Of a DNA stretch of 64,000 bases, positions 21,104-31,445 are shown piece after piece. The notes under the pieces were generated by a model. It did not search any database. It was not told the origin of the DNA and was given only the letters and a program-made list of their open reading frames with translations. Numbering within the stretch: position 1 is the stretch's first letter; each line of letters opens with the position of its first letter. The position numbers were made by a program, and so were the translations under genes. This DNA comes from Lolium rigidum. Lineage: Eukaryota > Streptophyta > Magnoliopsida > Poales > Poaceae. The DNA lies in NCBI RefSeq assembly GCF_022539505.1, contig NC_061510.1, forward strand, positions 393,124,249 to 393,188,248, in the 5' to 3' direction.

Positions 21104-23650
21104 TCTATACCTAATAATAAAAGCAAAAGGGTTTCTCCCTCGGTCGTTCATCCAATTTTAAACTACCCTAAAAATTGGTACAAATTACCCACCACTGCCA
21201 CCCGTAAGTTAAAATCTATACATACCTAATAATAAAGTAGGAAGTGTTTCGTCCGGCTAACTAAGTTTTTGTCTGCCTTCGTACGCCGTAGAATTTAGAG
21301 TTCGCGACGAACACGATTGAGAGTTCACGGCAGACACACGATTGAGAGTTCATGACGGACACGTTAGTTCGCGGCTGCCCCTCTAAAAAGATCAGGCGGT
21401 TTCCTATCCGCGCGCCTCGCAGACATCAAGGACTCGCTCGGGCTAGCGGAATCCAATCTAAGGCCACGCTCCAAGCCCCCGGAAAACGAGGCCAACTCGT
21501 GCCTTGAGGCGGCCGCCATGGAGAAGGTCATCAGGATCGCGTAATCCAGGTGTCCCGCTTTTCAGTTTTCACGCACAGAATTGCCTCGTGCGTCCTCCGT
21601 CTCCCGCTGCCGACAGCCAGTTCGTGGACCGCCGTCTAGGACCTCTGCCCTCCGGCGTTCTACCATGGCAGGATGTGCAACATGTATATGGTCGATATGG
21701 CCACCATGGCCAACGGAAGTAAAATCACCGTGATGAGTTCCGTCCAAAAAAAAGATCATGGACGAGATCACGAGACGAGCGCTCCCATGAGGCGGCACCA
21801 TATGAACGATGATTCGAGGTCGAAATCGCCCGTGCCCTCTCCACCTTGCACCGGCCTCCTCCTCCGGCGATGGGTCGTTCTACCCCGCGCATCCTCTCTC
21901 CGGCGACGGCCCCGTCTTTTGCCGTTGTCCTCTGGCGGCGTCGTTGCCACTTGCCTTCCGTTGTCGTTGTTCGCTGCCGTCTCCTAGCCGGCCGCCTGCT
22001 CCTCCATGTTGGTCGCTCCGCCCCACGCATCCTCCATCGAGCGACGTCCTCCATCACGGCATCATCTACCGGTGTTCTCCAGGCGCCGCGGCCTCCCATT
22101 GTCGTTGCTGTCCGCTTCGATCTCCCAGCATCCGGAAGGACGCCATGTATCACCGGCCTCTCTGGCGCGCGCCGTAACAGCACCTGCTTCGCGAGCAAGG
22201 GAATTACCCTAAGGGACGCACGCGGAGGTTGACGACGTGCACCCTTCCTCTATGTCTGAAGATTTGGAATTATGGATACCGTACAAGATAGCCTACAGAC
22301 AGTCAGGAAACGCGGGACGCTCTGTGCCATCACGTCGAAGGATCATCTCCGCCATGGCCGGCAAGAGCGAGGATTAACTGCTGATGCCGGTTGTGTCCTA
22401 CCGAGTAGGAAAGATAACCCTCCCAGAATTGTATTCCACTTCCATCACCCTGCCGAAAGAGGCCTGAAGATCAATCTAGATGCGATCATGTCCTTCATCA
22501 GGCTGTTGCCAAACTGCTGGCGCGCAATCACCTAGGAAATCCTCTGTCATTGAGTCGTGCCGGGTAGTGGAGGAAGCATAAGCTTGTGCAATCCCAGGTG
22601 GTTAGCAATTTGGAATTGACCACAACCTGAATCAGACAGTGCAGTTGCTGTAGCAACAGCCAACAAAACATGCGTCAATGTGTCTAGATAGTGGAACATC
22701 TCCAAGCTACCAAAGGCTGTCAAAGGTTACCCTATGGCTGAAATATGCAGAAAGTATAATGTAGCCAGCGCACAGACCTTGCAAGCCTAGCTAAATGCAG
22801 TAGTTTCAGCTGTATTTGGTTGCCTCCTATTAATGTAGGAGTATCTGCACTACGTGTGAATTTCCTTTTCTTAATTCATATTGCCTGCTTCGGAGCCATC
22901 TCCTGCAGGCCGAACACATGGAGAAGTTTCGGGAGATGATCGATTATCTCTACTAATAACTTACGGATTGGTGGTTGGTAGGATGGCGGCGTTTGGCTAC
23001 CTCCCGTAGAGGTGCATGCGAGTAGATAGATACCACACTGCAGTTTTTGCCATAGGAAACCTGACGGGTATGAGTGCGGTGTAGATATGTTCAGTTCAGG
23101 CGCAGTGTGGATTGTCATGGCATGATCAATGGTAGTTTATTAGTAGATTCCAGGAGTGGAGATGGCCAGAAAACTTATGTTGGTTCTTGGTACACACACT
23201 TTTTTTTTAATAAACATGGCGTGAATAACTGAACATATTAGATTGTTTATTGGTCCGAAGGATTGAAGGTACGCGCTCAGTTACAGATCCTTTCTTCAGT
23301 GCTAGCTTAATTTATTGGACACATGTATTTTTCTTGTTTATTGGTATATTTTGCATGGATATTTTTGTCAGATTATGATTAGTGGACGGATTAATTATGT
23401 TGTACAAAAGGGATGGATGCAATACTCCTGTTCATGCACGGATTAAAGATATAAACCATCGACGGGGACTTCGGGGAGTGACAACAGCGACAAGTGATAT
23501 ATTTATCTCAGATTGATATTAGTTAACTTATAAGATTAGGATTTTGCAAAATAAAAATGTAGAGGACACTACATCTTAGAAATTCAATCAAATCAAGAGA
23601 ACTTGGAGATAGACGGAATGTTCCGCTGCAACGCGCGGGCATTTAGCTAG
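21104..23650 (+). mobile_element. Non-autonomous Helitron
   Basis: The 5' end TCTATACCTAATAATAAAAG (21104) follows an A. The 3' end has a GC-rich imperfect hairpin (CCGCTGCAACGCGCGGG) about ten bases before the terminal CTAG (23647-23650), which is followed by T. TC...CTAG between A and T, without target duplication or inverted ends, is the Helitron signature. Removing it rejoins LTR sequence (…TTTTTGCCAAA/TCTTAACC…). A second near-identical 5' end, TCTATACATACCTAATAATA, lies at 21215. The GC-rich middle (21500-22230) could hold captured gene pieces, but I recognise none. No Rep/helicase is present. Confidence 0.7.
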
Positions 23651-24824
23651 TCTTAACCTATGCCAATTTGACTTGTGCCAATGGTTGGGTAATCTTACTA
23701 AACACTTAAGAACCACTTTTGAATCAAAGAAACTCAAATTAAATCAAAATAAAATGCAAAACCTACTCACATATGATAATGGTCAAAACTGCCATTTATA
23801 TCATGATACCCACTTTGTGCCTCTGTATTAAGATATGCTTAAACCAAACTATCCCAATTCCTTGCACCTCATCCAAGACCTCATCAAGGTGAAAAACTTT
23901 GTTCAAGACCATCCCTGCAAACTCTTTCTCAATTTATTAATATCATCAAGCAAAGTAGCAACACCAAAACAGAATTAAGATTATGCCCATTTTGAAATTT
24001 CACAAATCAACTCAATTTTGCACACCACTACCACCATGGTGTGCCAAATAATATTAGAATCAACTCCACCAAAAATCTTTGCAAAATTCAAAAACAAATC
24101 TCTTGCGGCCATTTGGTCGAGCACCTTGTGTGCAAAACCCTGCCAACTCTAGACATGCTATAAACTGCTGGGTTTTAGCCTAAACCATCATGCCCAAGTC
24201 ATCACACAAGCTCTACTCAACCCCCTGGACCAAAGCCAAGCGCCAGAGACAGAGACAGAGTTGGAGCATGATTGGCTCAAGGGCATGGCCATGTCGTGGC
24301 ATGATGCCACTCCACCATGCCATTCCCCTCTCCTTTCACATCCAACGTGCACCACCATGTCCTGGACCTCCCTCTCACTCCCCTGAACCCGTTGGACATA
24401 GCCATCGCTCGAGCAGACGCCAGCAGCAGCCAGCCCCGTACGCGCCCACGACGCACAGACGCGCCAGAGCGTGCACGCTGACGTCCCTGGACGCGCCAGA
24501 GCGTCGACGCGCCTCGTCACCCTCGTCCTCCCCTTGACTTCTCCTCTCGCCCGTAGCACCACCACATCACCCTCTACCTGCTGGACATGCTCACCTACGC
24601 CGGAGAGGACACTCGCCGTCGTCACCGTCGAATATTTCCGCCGCGGTACTAAGAGTTCACATCACCCACACGCTCGCGTCACTGCATCGTTTTCACCGCC
24701 GTCAAGCGCTCCGTGCTCGCCATGATGTCACCAAAACGCCTGCGTCATCACCCGAGCCATGCCGCCCCTGTAGTCGTGACGCCATGAGCGACTTGCCGCA
24801 CCGAGCCGCAGACCCCCTCGCCGC

Positions 24825-24832
24825 TATAAATA
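24825..24832 (+). promoter_or_regulatory. TATA box of the element 5 LTR
   Basis: TATAAATA within ccgctataaatagaggcc, followed by a pyrimidine-rich GC leader, gives a standard plant core-promoter layout inside the LTR. Confidence 0.55.
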
Positions 24833-25221
24833 GAGGCCTCCCGCGCCTCAATTCACCACACCAGTCGCCTCCTCTCTTCTCCCTGACCCTTCTCGAGCAC
24901 CACCGCTTCCCAATTCCACCTGTAGATCACCAATTGACCGCCGGAGCTCCGCCGGTACTGCCTCAACATCGCCGGAGCTAGGAGCCGCCCCTGGAGCCGC
25001 CGCTCGTACCAGGAGGATCACCGTCGTCCACAACGTCGCCGCGCACCCTCGCCGACGATCGCCGGAGCGCCGGTGAGCCGCCAACCCCCTGCCCTCGTCG
25101 CGCCAGTAAGCTGTGCTCGTCGTCGATGACGACGCACGCCAGCCACACGATCCTCTTCTAATCCTGCGTCCCAGATTGATCGGTACCGTTTTCGCTGTTA
25201 TAGAGTCACTGACTAGTGGAG

Positions 25222-26543
25222 TGATACGTCTCCAACGTATCTATAATTTCTTATGTTCCATGCTAGTTTTATGACAATACCTACATGTTTTATTAACACT
25301 TTATATCATTTTTATGCATTTTCCGGGACTAACCTATTAACAAGATGCCGAAGGGCCAGTTCCTGTTTTCTGTTGTTTTTGGTTTCAGAAATTCTACACA
25401 GGAAATATTCTCGGAATTGGACCCCACGAAGACAGAAGTCAATATTTTGCCGAGGCGGACCCAGAGAGCCAGAGAAGGGCCAGAGGGGGGCCAAGGGGCC
25501 CCCACACCATAGGGGGGCGCCCCCCCCCCCCCTCTGCCGCACCACCAGGTGGGGAGGGCACCCTGGGGGCCCTCCGAGGCCGTCCTTCCGCCTATATATT
25601 CTCCCAGAAGTAAAAACCCTAGGAGCATCGGTCTTCCTCCACGAAAAGTTACGTAGCCGCCGCCATCGCTAAGCCAAGTTCGGGGGACAGAAGTCTCTGT
25701 TCCGGCACGCCGCCTGGACGGGGAATTGCCCCCGGAGTCATCTCCATCGACACCACCGCCATCTTCATCGCCGCTGCTGACTCCCATGATGAGGAGGGAG
25801 TAGTTCTCCCCCGAGGCTGAGGGCTCTACCGGTAGCTATGTGGTTCATCTCTCTCTCCCATGGTGTGATCTTTATGTGATCATGAGCTTTGTAATCTAGT
25901 TCAATATGTAGATGTTACTCTTGTCTATTATGCACTCTAGAGGTTACTTTAATATGAACTCCGGAGTCACTCTCCACGGTGTGATGGTGACAGTGTGCGC
26001 ATCGTGTGTGATTCCTTTATGACGTTGTGGAGCTTGTTTACTCCGGCTTGAGGTGTGCATTTGTAGCCCTACACAATGAATGGTGTTTTTTATCCAACAA
26101 GAGAGTGTTTGAGAGTAGCATTTATTTATTCAATTATGTGATCATTGTTGAGAGTGTCCACTAGTGAAAGTATGATCCCTAGGCCTTATTTCTAAGCATT
26201 GAAACACCGTTTCCAACAAGTTCTGTTACATATTCGCTTGCTGCTATTTTTATTTCAGATTGCAATTACTACTTATAATCATCCATATTACTTGTATTTC
26301 ACTATCTCTTCGCCGAACTAGTGCACCTATACATCTGACAAGTGTATTGGGTGTGTTGGGGACACAAGAGACTTCTTGTATCTTAATTGCAGGGTTGATT
26401 GAGAGGGATATCTTTGACCTCTACCTCCCTGAGTTCAGTAAACCTTGGGTGATTCACTTAAGGGAAACTTGCTGCTGTTCTACAAACCTCTGCTTTTGGA
26501 GGCCCAACACTGTCTACAAGAATAGAAGCACATGTAGACATCA
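25222..26543 (+). mobile_element. Solo LTR of the TGATACGTCTCC gypsy family
   Basis: It starts TGATACGTCTCCAACGTATC and ends ATGTAGACATCA, flanked by a perfect TGGAG duplication at 25217-25221 and 26544-26548. It aligns along most of its length with the LTR at 28184-29666, but lacks roughly 160 bases in the middle. A TATA-like CTATATATTC lies near 25593. No internal region follows, so it is a solo LTR. At about 25506-25532 it holds a G-run followed by a long C-run. Confidence 0.9.
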
Positions 26544-26548
26544 TGGAG

Positions 26549-28183
26549 CCCCTCGTCAGACGGCCCGTGCGTGCGAGACGAGTTACTGGGCCGGTCTGTT
26601 AGGCTTTGGAACTCACGGGCCCATTTGCGTTTCCCGCGCAAGCCCAGTATTCAAATTTCGTTTAAATCTTTTCAGTTGAATTCAATACTGGTTCCTTTTT
26701 CAAATTTAAATTTAGGAAGATCCACTGGGCCAAATTTTATGAATTTGGTATTGTTGGAAAGCTTGTGAAAAGCTCTTGCCAACTACACTGGCCTCAACCC
26801 TAGATCTGTTGTAGAATTAATGTAGCAAAAAGAACAAGCCAGTACCTTTATGAAACTTCAAACATTTATTAAAAATTAACCATAAATGATTTTGAGTTGA
26901 TTCCAACTCTCAAAAATCACATTTCATATTGTCTATCTGAATATGTAAAAATATGACATGGTTGCTTCATATGATCATGGGCTAAAATAAATAATGGCTA
27001 TGTGGCTATTTCTAGTCCATTTAAATTATCCAAAATTATTTATTAAATAGTATGAGAGGTATCCTCTCATTTAAATCTTTGTCTCAAGTAATGCAACATG
27101 AGGTATTGACCTTGGTCTATATATTCTCATATTGTATTATTTGGTGATATTAAATTATTACTAAGGTAGTGGTAATTGCATGAGGTGTAATACCCCCATT
27201 TAAATCATTTTCCCAAATGATAAATATGAAGTGTTGACCTTGGTCAACATGTGTTCATACCTTATTATTTGAGGAGATTAAATCTTAACAAGATTTAATG
27301 AGAGGAAATTATTTCTCCAAAGAACCAAATAGAAACCCTAATAAATATTTTTAATGAGAGAAAATTATTTTTCTTAAAAAGAAAACAATGTCAACCAACA
27401 TGTGAATAATGTTGTGATGCTAGAATAGCTTGTGTGAACCATTTGTGTGCTTAGTCTAGCCCTTAAGATTTGCTTGGTGATTGTATACCTCGTATTCGTT
27501 TATAGATGCTAGTACCGAGGAATACCAGGAGGAGGAGGTCTACTTTGAAGAAGAAGAAGAAGAAGAAGAAGAGAACTTTTACCACTGTACTAATCAAGGC
27601 AAGATATACTCTTGCAAGCTACCTTAAGTGCAAAGCTCTCCTAGAGCAAGGCACCATTACATATTACTTTATGTTTATTGATCCCAACCCAAGTTTTTAC
27701 CTTACAAGTTTTTGGCTTTGGTTTATCAAAGTTTATTTTTGATTCATGATTCACTTGGTCTAGATATAGAGTAGTACAAGAGCATCAAATTTAGCCTAGA
27801 GCAGTACAAGCTAGTTAGCACCCCTCATGACTAGTGGCTAGTGCTAAAACTAAAATTGACTACTCTAGATGGGAACATGTGAAATGAAATGACTTTGAAA
27901 ACCTTGGAATGATTTGAAAGATTTTGAAGGTGAATGTGACTTGAATGACATGATGAATTTGATAAAAACTGATGGTTGGGTTTGGATGCGATACCATTCC
28001 AATTTTTGAGTACCCCCACAATACCTGATTATGGGTAGGGCTTAACTGGAAGTTTATGTATTTTAGTACGGGTTCCCTCTAAACAAGCGTCATAGGGGTT
28101 ATGCCGAGGCTGCCTCCGTTGAAAGTGAAATCATGTGAAATGACGTGAAATGAGGTGAATGTCCGGCCCAAGCCCTGTGCAGT
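26549..28183 (+). other. Continuation of the element 5 LTR, no gene
   Basis: A/T-rich sequence with no conserved open frame. It contains a (GAA)8 microsatellite and ends at the 5-base candidate target copy GCAGT (28179-28183) before element 6. Confidence 0.5.
27547..27570. repeat. (GAA)8 microsatellite
   Basis: Eight uninterrupted GAA units lie in a purine-rich setting. Confidence 0.95.
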
Positions 28184-29666
28184 TGATACGTCTCCAACGT
28201 ATCTATAATTTCTTATGTTCCATGCTAGTTTTATGACAATACCTACATGTTTTATTCATACTTTATATCGTTTTGATGCATTTTCCGGAACTAACCTATT
28301 AACAAGATGCCGAAGTGCCAGTTCCTGTTTCTGCTGTTTTTGGTTTCAGAAATCCTACAAAGGAAATATTCTCGGAATTGGACGAAATCAACGCCCAGGG
28401 TCTTATATTTCACGGAAGCTTCCTGAGAGCCAGAGAGGGACAAGAGGGGAGCCCTGGGGGCCCCACCCCACCTGGCTGCGCGGCCAAGGGGGGGCGCGCC
28501 CCCCTATGGTGTGGCTCCACCAGGACTCCTCCGAGGCTGCCCTTCCGCCTATATAAAGCCTCCGTCGCGAAAACCCTAAAAGAATAAGCCACGGGACGAG
28601 AAAAGTTACGCAGCCGCCACCATCGCGAAGCCAAGTTCGGGGGACAGAAGTCTCTGTTCCGGCACGCCGCTGAGACGGGGAAGTGCCCCCGGAAGGCATC
28701 TCCATCGACACCACCGCCATCTTCATCGCCTCTGCTGTCTCCCATGATGAGGAGGGAGTGGTTCTCCCTCGAGGATGAGGGCTCTACCGGTAGCTATGTG
28801 GTTAATCTCTCTCTCATGTACCTCAATACAATGATCTCATGGGCTGCCTTACATGATTGAGATCCATATGATGAGCTTTGTATCACTATTAATCTATGTG
28901 CTACTCTAGTGATGTTATTAAAGTAGTCTATTCCTCCTTCATGATGTAAAGGTGACAGTGTGTGCATCATGTAGTACTTGGCGTAGGTTATGATTGTAAT
29001 CTCTTGTAGATTATGGAGTTAACTATTACTATGATAGTATTGATGTGATCTATTCCCCCTTTCATAGCTTATTGGTGACGGTGTGTATGCTATGTTAGTA
29101 CTCGGTCTAAATTGCAACGGTCTATTATGCTCTAGAGGTTACTTAAATATGAACTCCGAATGTTGTGGAGCTTGTTAACTCCGGCTTGAGGGAGCTCTTG
29201 TAGCCCTACACAATGAATGGTGTTTGTTATCAAACAAGAGAGTGTATGTAGCACAAGTGAGGAGAAGTTATTTATTTATTATGTGATCAATGTTGAGAGT
29301 GTCCACTAGTGAAAGTATGATCCGTAGGCCTTGTTTCCAAATACTGCAAACATCGCTTGTTTACTGTTTTACCGCATCTTTACTTCCTGCAATATTACCA
29401 CCATCTATACCACCTGTGTTTTACTATCTCTTCGCCGAACTAGTGCACCTATACATCTGACAAGTGTATTAGGTGTGTTGGGGACACAAGAGACTTCTTG
29501 TATCTTAATTGCAGGGTTGCTTGAGAGGGATATCTTTGTCCTCTACCTCCCTGAGTTCGATAAACCTTGGGTGATTCACTTAAGGGAAACTTGCTCGCTG
29601 TTCTACAAACCTCTGCTCTTGGAGGCCCAACACTGTCTACGGGAATAGAAGCGTGCGTAGACATCA
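28184..29666 (+). mobile_element. 5' LTR of element 6
   Basis: Starts TGATACGTCTCCAACGTATC and ends GCGTAGACATCA at 29666 (1483 bp), homologous to the solo LTR at 25222. A TATA-like box lies in cttccgcctatataaagcct near 28550. The same promoter phrase, altered to CTACTTAAAGCC, is in the Sabrina-like LTRs. Confidence 0.85.
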
Positions 29667-29764
29667 AGCTATTTTCACAGCGCCATTGCTGCGGGAGGTA
29701 AGGTAAAAGGTATTCACATCCTCCGACTACTAAGCTATTTCCTAGCACTGTTGCCGGTGTGTGA
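29667..29764 (+). promoter_or_regulatory. Two degenerate primer-binding-like segments
   Basis: After the LTR, aagctattttcacagcgccattgc… (29666-29697) and taagctatttcctagcactgttgccgg (29731-29757) both resemble the TGGCGCCGTTGCCGGGGA site, with several mismatches each. Both are preceded by the same word, aagctattt. Confidence 0.55.
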
Positions 29765-29841
29765 GTGCTCGAAGCTATCTCCTTTAGATCCTGCAATTTT
29801 ATATTTTTGTCTCTTGTTTTTATTTTCACTAGTTAGGCTTA

Positions 29842-30594
29842 ATGGAAAACAACAAAAATATTAGAGATCTTTATGAACTTTATCTTGAGTTAGGACATGA
29901 GGTGTTTGAAGAGAAAATTAAAAAACCTATGGAACTTTATATGCATGCTAATGGCAATGTTATTAGTATGAATGCTTTGAACACCATTGTTGCTAATGCT
30001 ATGGAAAATTCTAAGCTTGGGGAAGCTGGTTTTGAGGAGCATGATATTTTTAGTCCCCCAAGCATGGAGGAGAAAATTTACTTTGATGATACTTTACCTC
30101 CTATTTATGATGATTATAATGATAGTGGTATTTTGGTGCCACCTACTATGGAGGATAAAGGTTATTATGATTATACCATGCCTGCAATTTATGATGATTA
30201 CAATGATGGTTATGGTAGTTTTACTCCCACTATTACTAATAAAATTGATTATGCTTATGTGGAGAGTAATAATTTTATGCATGTAGCTCATGATAAGAAT
30301 GTTTCATGTGATAGTTATATTGTTGAATTTGTTCATGATGCTACTGAAAGTTATTATGAGAGAGGGAAACATGGTTATATGCATCTTAATAATATTAAGT
30401 TTCCCCTCTTTATGTTGAGAATCTTAAAGTTGCGCTTGTGTTGCCTTTCTATGCTTGTTGCTTTGTGCTTTCAGTACTTGTTCCCTTACAAGATTCCTTT
30501 TCATAGGAAGTGGGTTAGGCTTAAATGTGTTTTGAATTTGCTTCTTGATGCTCTCTTTTACTTCAACTCCTATTTCTTGCGAGTGCATCATTAA
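29842..30594 (+). CDS. 250-residue ORF of unknown function in element 6
   Basis: The ATG at 29842 opens MENNKNIRDLYELYLELGHE. The protein has a charged, possibly helical start (1-60). An acidic Tyr/Asp-rich middle has a roughly 28-residue unit repeated twice (PPSMEEKIYFDD...IYDDYND at 72-94 and PPTMEDKGYYDY...IYDDYND at 100-122). A conserved-looking FVHDATESYYERGKHGYMHL block sits at 173-182 and its surroundings. The C-terminus has two hydrophobic stretches (about 189-216 and 230-246) around a basic KIPFHRKWVRLK loop. These could be membrane helices. It has no capsid, zinc-knuckle or enzyme motif. Position says gag, composition does not. It is intact, which in such a setting suggests selection or youth. 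Confidence 0.6.
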   Translation: MENNKNIRDLYELYLELGHEVFEEKIKKPMELYMHANGNVISMNALNTIVANAMENSKLGEAGFEEHDIFSPPSMEEKIYFDDTLPPIYDDYNDSGILVPPTMEDKGYYDYTMPAIYDDYNDGYGSFTPTITNKIDYAYVESNNFMHVAHDKNVSCDSYIVEFVHDATESYYERGKHGYMHLNNIKFPLFMLRILKLRLCCLSMLVALCFQYLFPYKIPFHRKWVRLKCVLNLLLDALFYFNSYFLRVHH

Positions 30595-30604
30595 AATTAC
30601 TGAG

Positions 30605-31445
30605 CCCATCTTAATGGCTATAAAGAAAGCACTTCTTGGGAGATAACCCATGTTTTTATTTTGCTACTATTTTGTTGCATCTTGGAAGTTGTTACTACTG
30701 TCGCAACGTCTCCTTATCTTTATTTTATTCCATTGTTGTGCCAAGTAAAGTCTTTGATAGTAGGGTTGATACTAGATTTGGATTACTGCGCAGAAACAGA
30801 TTTCTTACTGTCACGAAATTGAGCAGCCCCGTCTGTAGGTAACTCAGAAAAATCTGCCAATTTACGTGCGTGATACTCAGATATGTAAGCAACTTTCATT
30901 CAATTTGAGCTTTTTCATCTGAGCAAGTTAAGTGCCCCAGAAAAATTCGTCTTTACGGACTATTCTGTTTTGACAGATTCTGCCTTTTATTTCGCATTGT
31001 CTCTTTTGCTATGTTGAATGGATTTCTTTGTTCCATTAACTTCCAGTAGCTTTGGGCAATGTCCAGAAGTGTTAAGAATGATTGTGTTACCTCTGAACAT
31101 GTGAATTTTTGATAACCCTCTAATGAGTTTGTTTTGAGTTTGGTGTGGAGAAAGTTTTCAAGGGTCAAGAGAGGAGGATGATATAATGTGATCAAGAAGA
31201 GTGAAAACTCTAAGCTTGGGGATGCCCCCGTGGTTCATCCCTGCATATTTAAAGAAGACCCAAGCATCTAAACTTGGGGATGCCCAAGGCATCCCCTTCT
31301 TCATCAACAACTTATCAGGTCACCTCTAGTGAAACTATATTTTTATTCCGTCACATCTTATGTACTTTACTCGGAGCGTCTGTTTGTTTTTATTTTTGTT
31401 TGTGTTTGAATAAATTCGGATCCTAGCAATCCTTGTGTGGGAGAG
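30605..31445 (+). other. 3' untranslated module of element 6
   Basis: Non-coding and homologous to 55391-56237 in the Sabrina-like element. It contains the purine-tract-like word AAGCTTGGGGATGC at 31211 and a variant at 31272. A perfect hairpin lies at 31276-31296 (GGGGATGCC, loop CAA, GGCATCCCC). It ends at GAGAG (31441-31445), the candidate target copy for the chromovirus. Confidence 0.75.

Larger units (their letters stand above)
20683..28183 (+). mobile_element. Long LTR of gypsy-type element 5, carrying a Helitron and a solo LTR
   Basis: The unit begins TGTAACATCCCAAATTTTC at the break in element 4. After removing the Helitron (21104-23650) and the solo LTR (25222-26543), about 3.6 kb of one LTR-like sequence remains, cut by element 6 at 28184. 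A TATA box, CTATAAATAG, lies at 24825-24832 in a GC-rich core-promoter setting. No primer-binding site or coding domain has been reached, so this is still LTR. The right end is not in the window. Open frames in 24188-25084 are GC-driven and I do not call them. Confidence 0.6.
28184..31445 (+). mobile_element. Element 6: TGATACG-family gypsy-type element, non-autonomous, interrupted at 31445
   Basis: Its order is LTR (28184-29666), a degenerate primer-binding region, one ORF (29842-30594), and an 850-base 3' untranslated region. The chromovirus at 31446 then inserts. The far end and 3' LTR lie beyond the window. The 3' region is homologous to that of the Sabrina-like element (55400-56237), although the coding parts are unrelated. 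No protease, RT or integrase is present. Confidence 0.75.

Noticed and set aside
21725..22232. Possible captured host gene in the Helitron
   Set aside because: The GC-rich frames are short, overlap on both strands and match nothing I recognise; I cannot support an exon structure.
24188..25084. Possible host gene with TATA box and GC-rich first exon
   Set aside because: The segment is bounded on both sides by sequence continuous with one LTR, frames on both strands are equally open, and no domain is visible; best read as an LTR promoter and leader.
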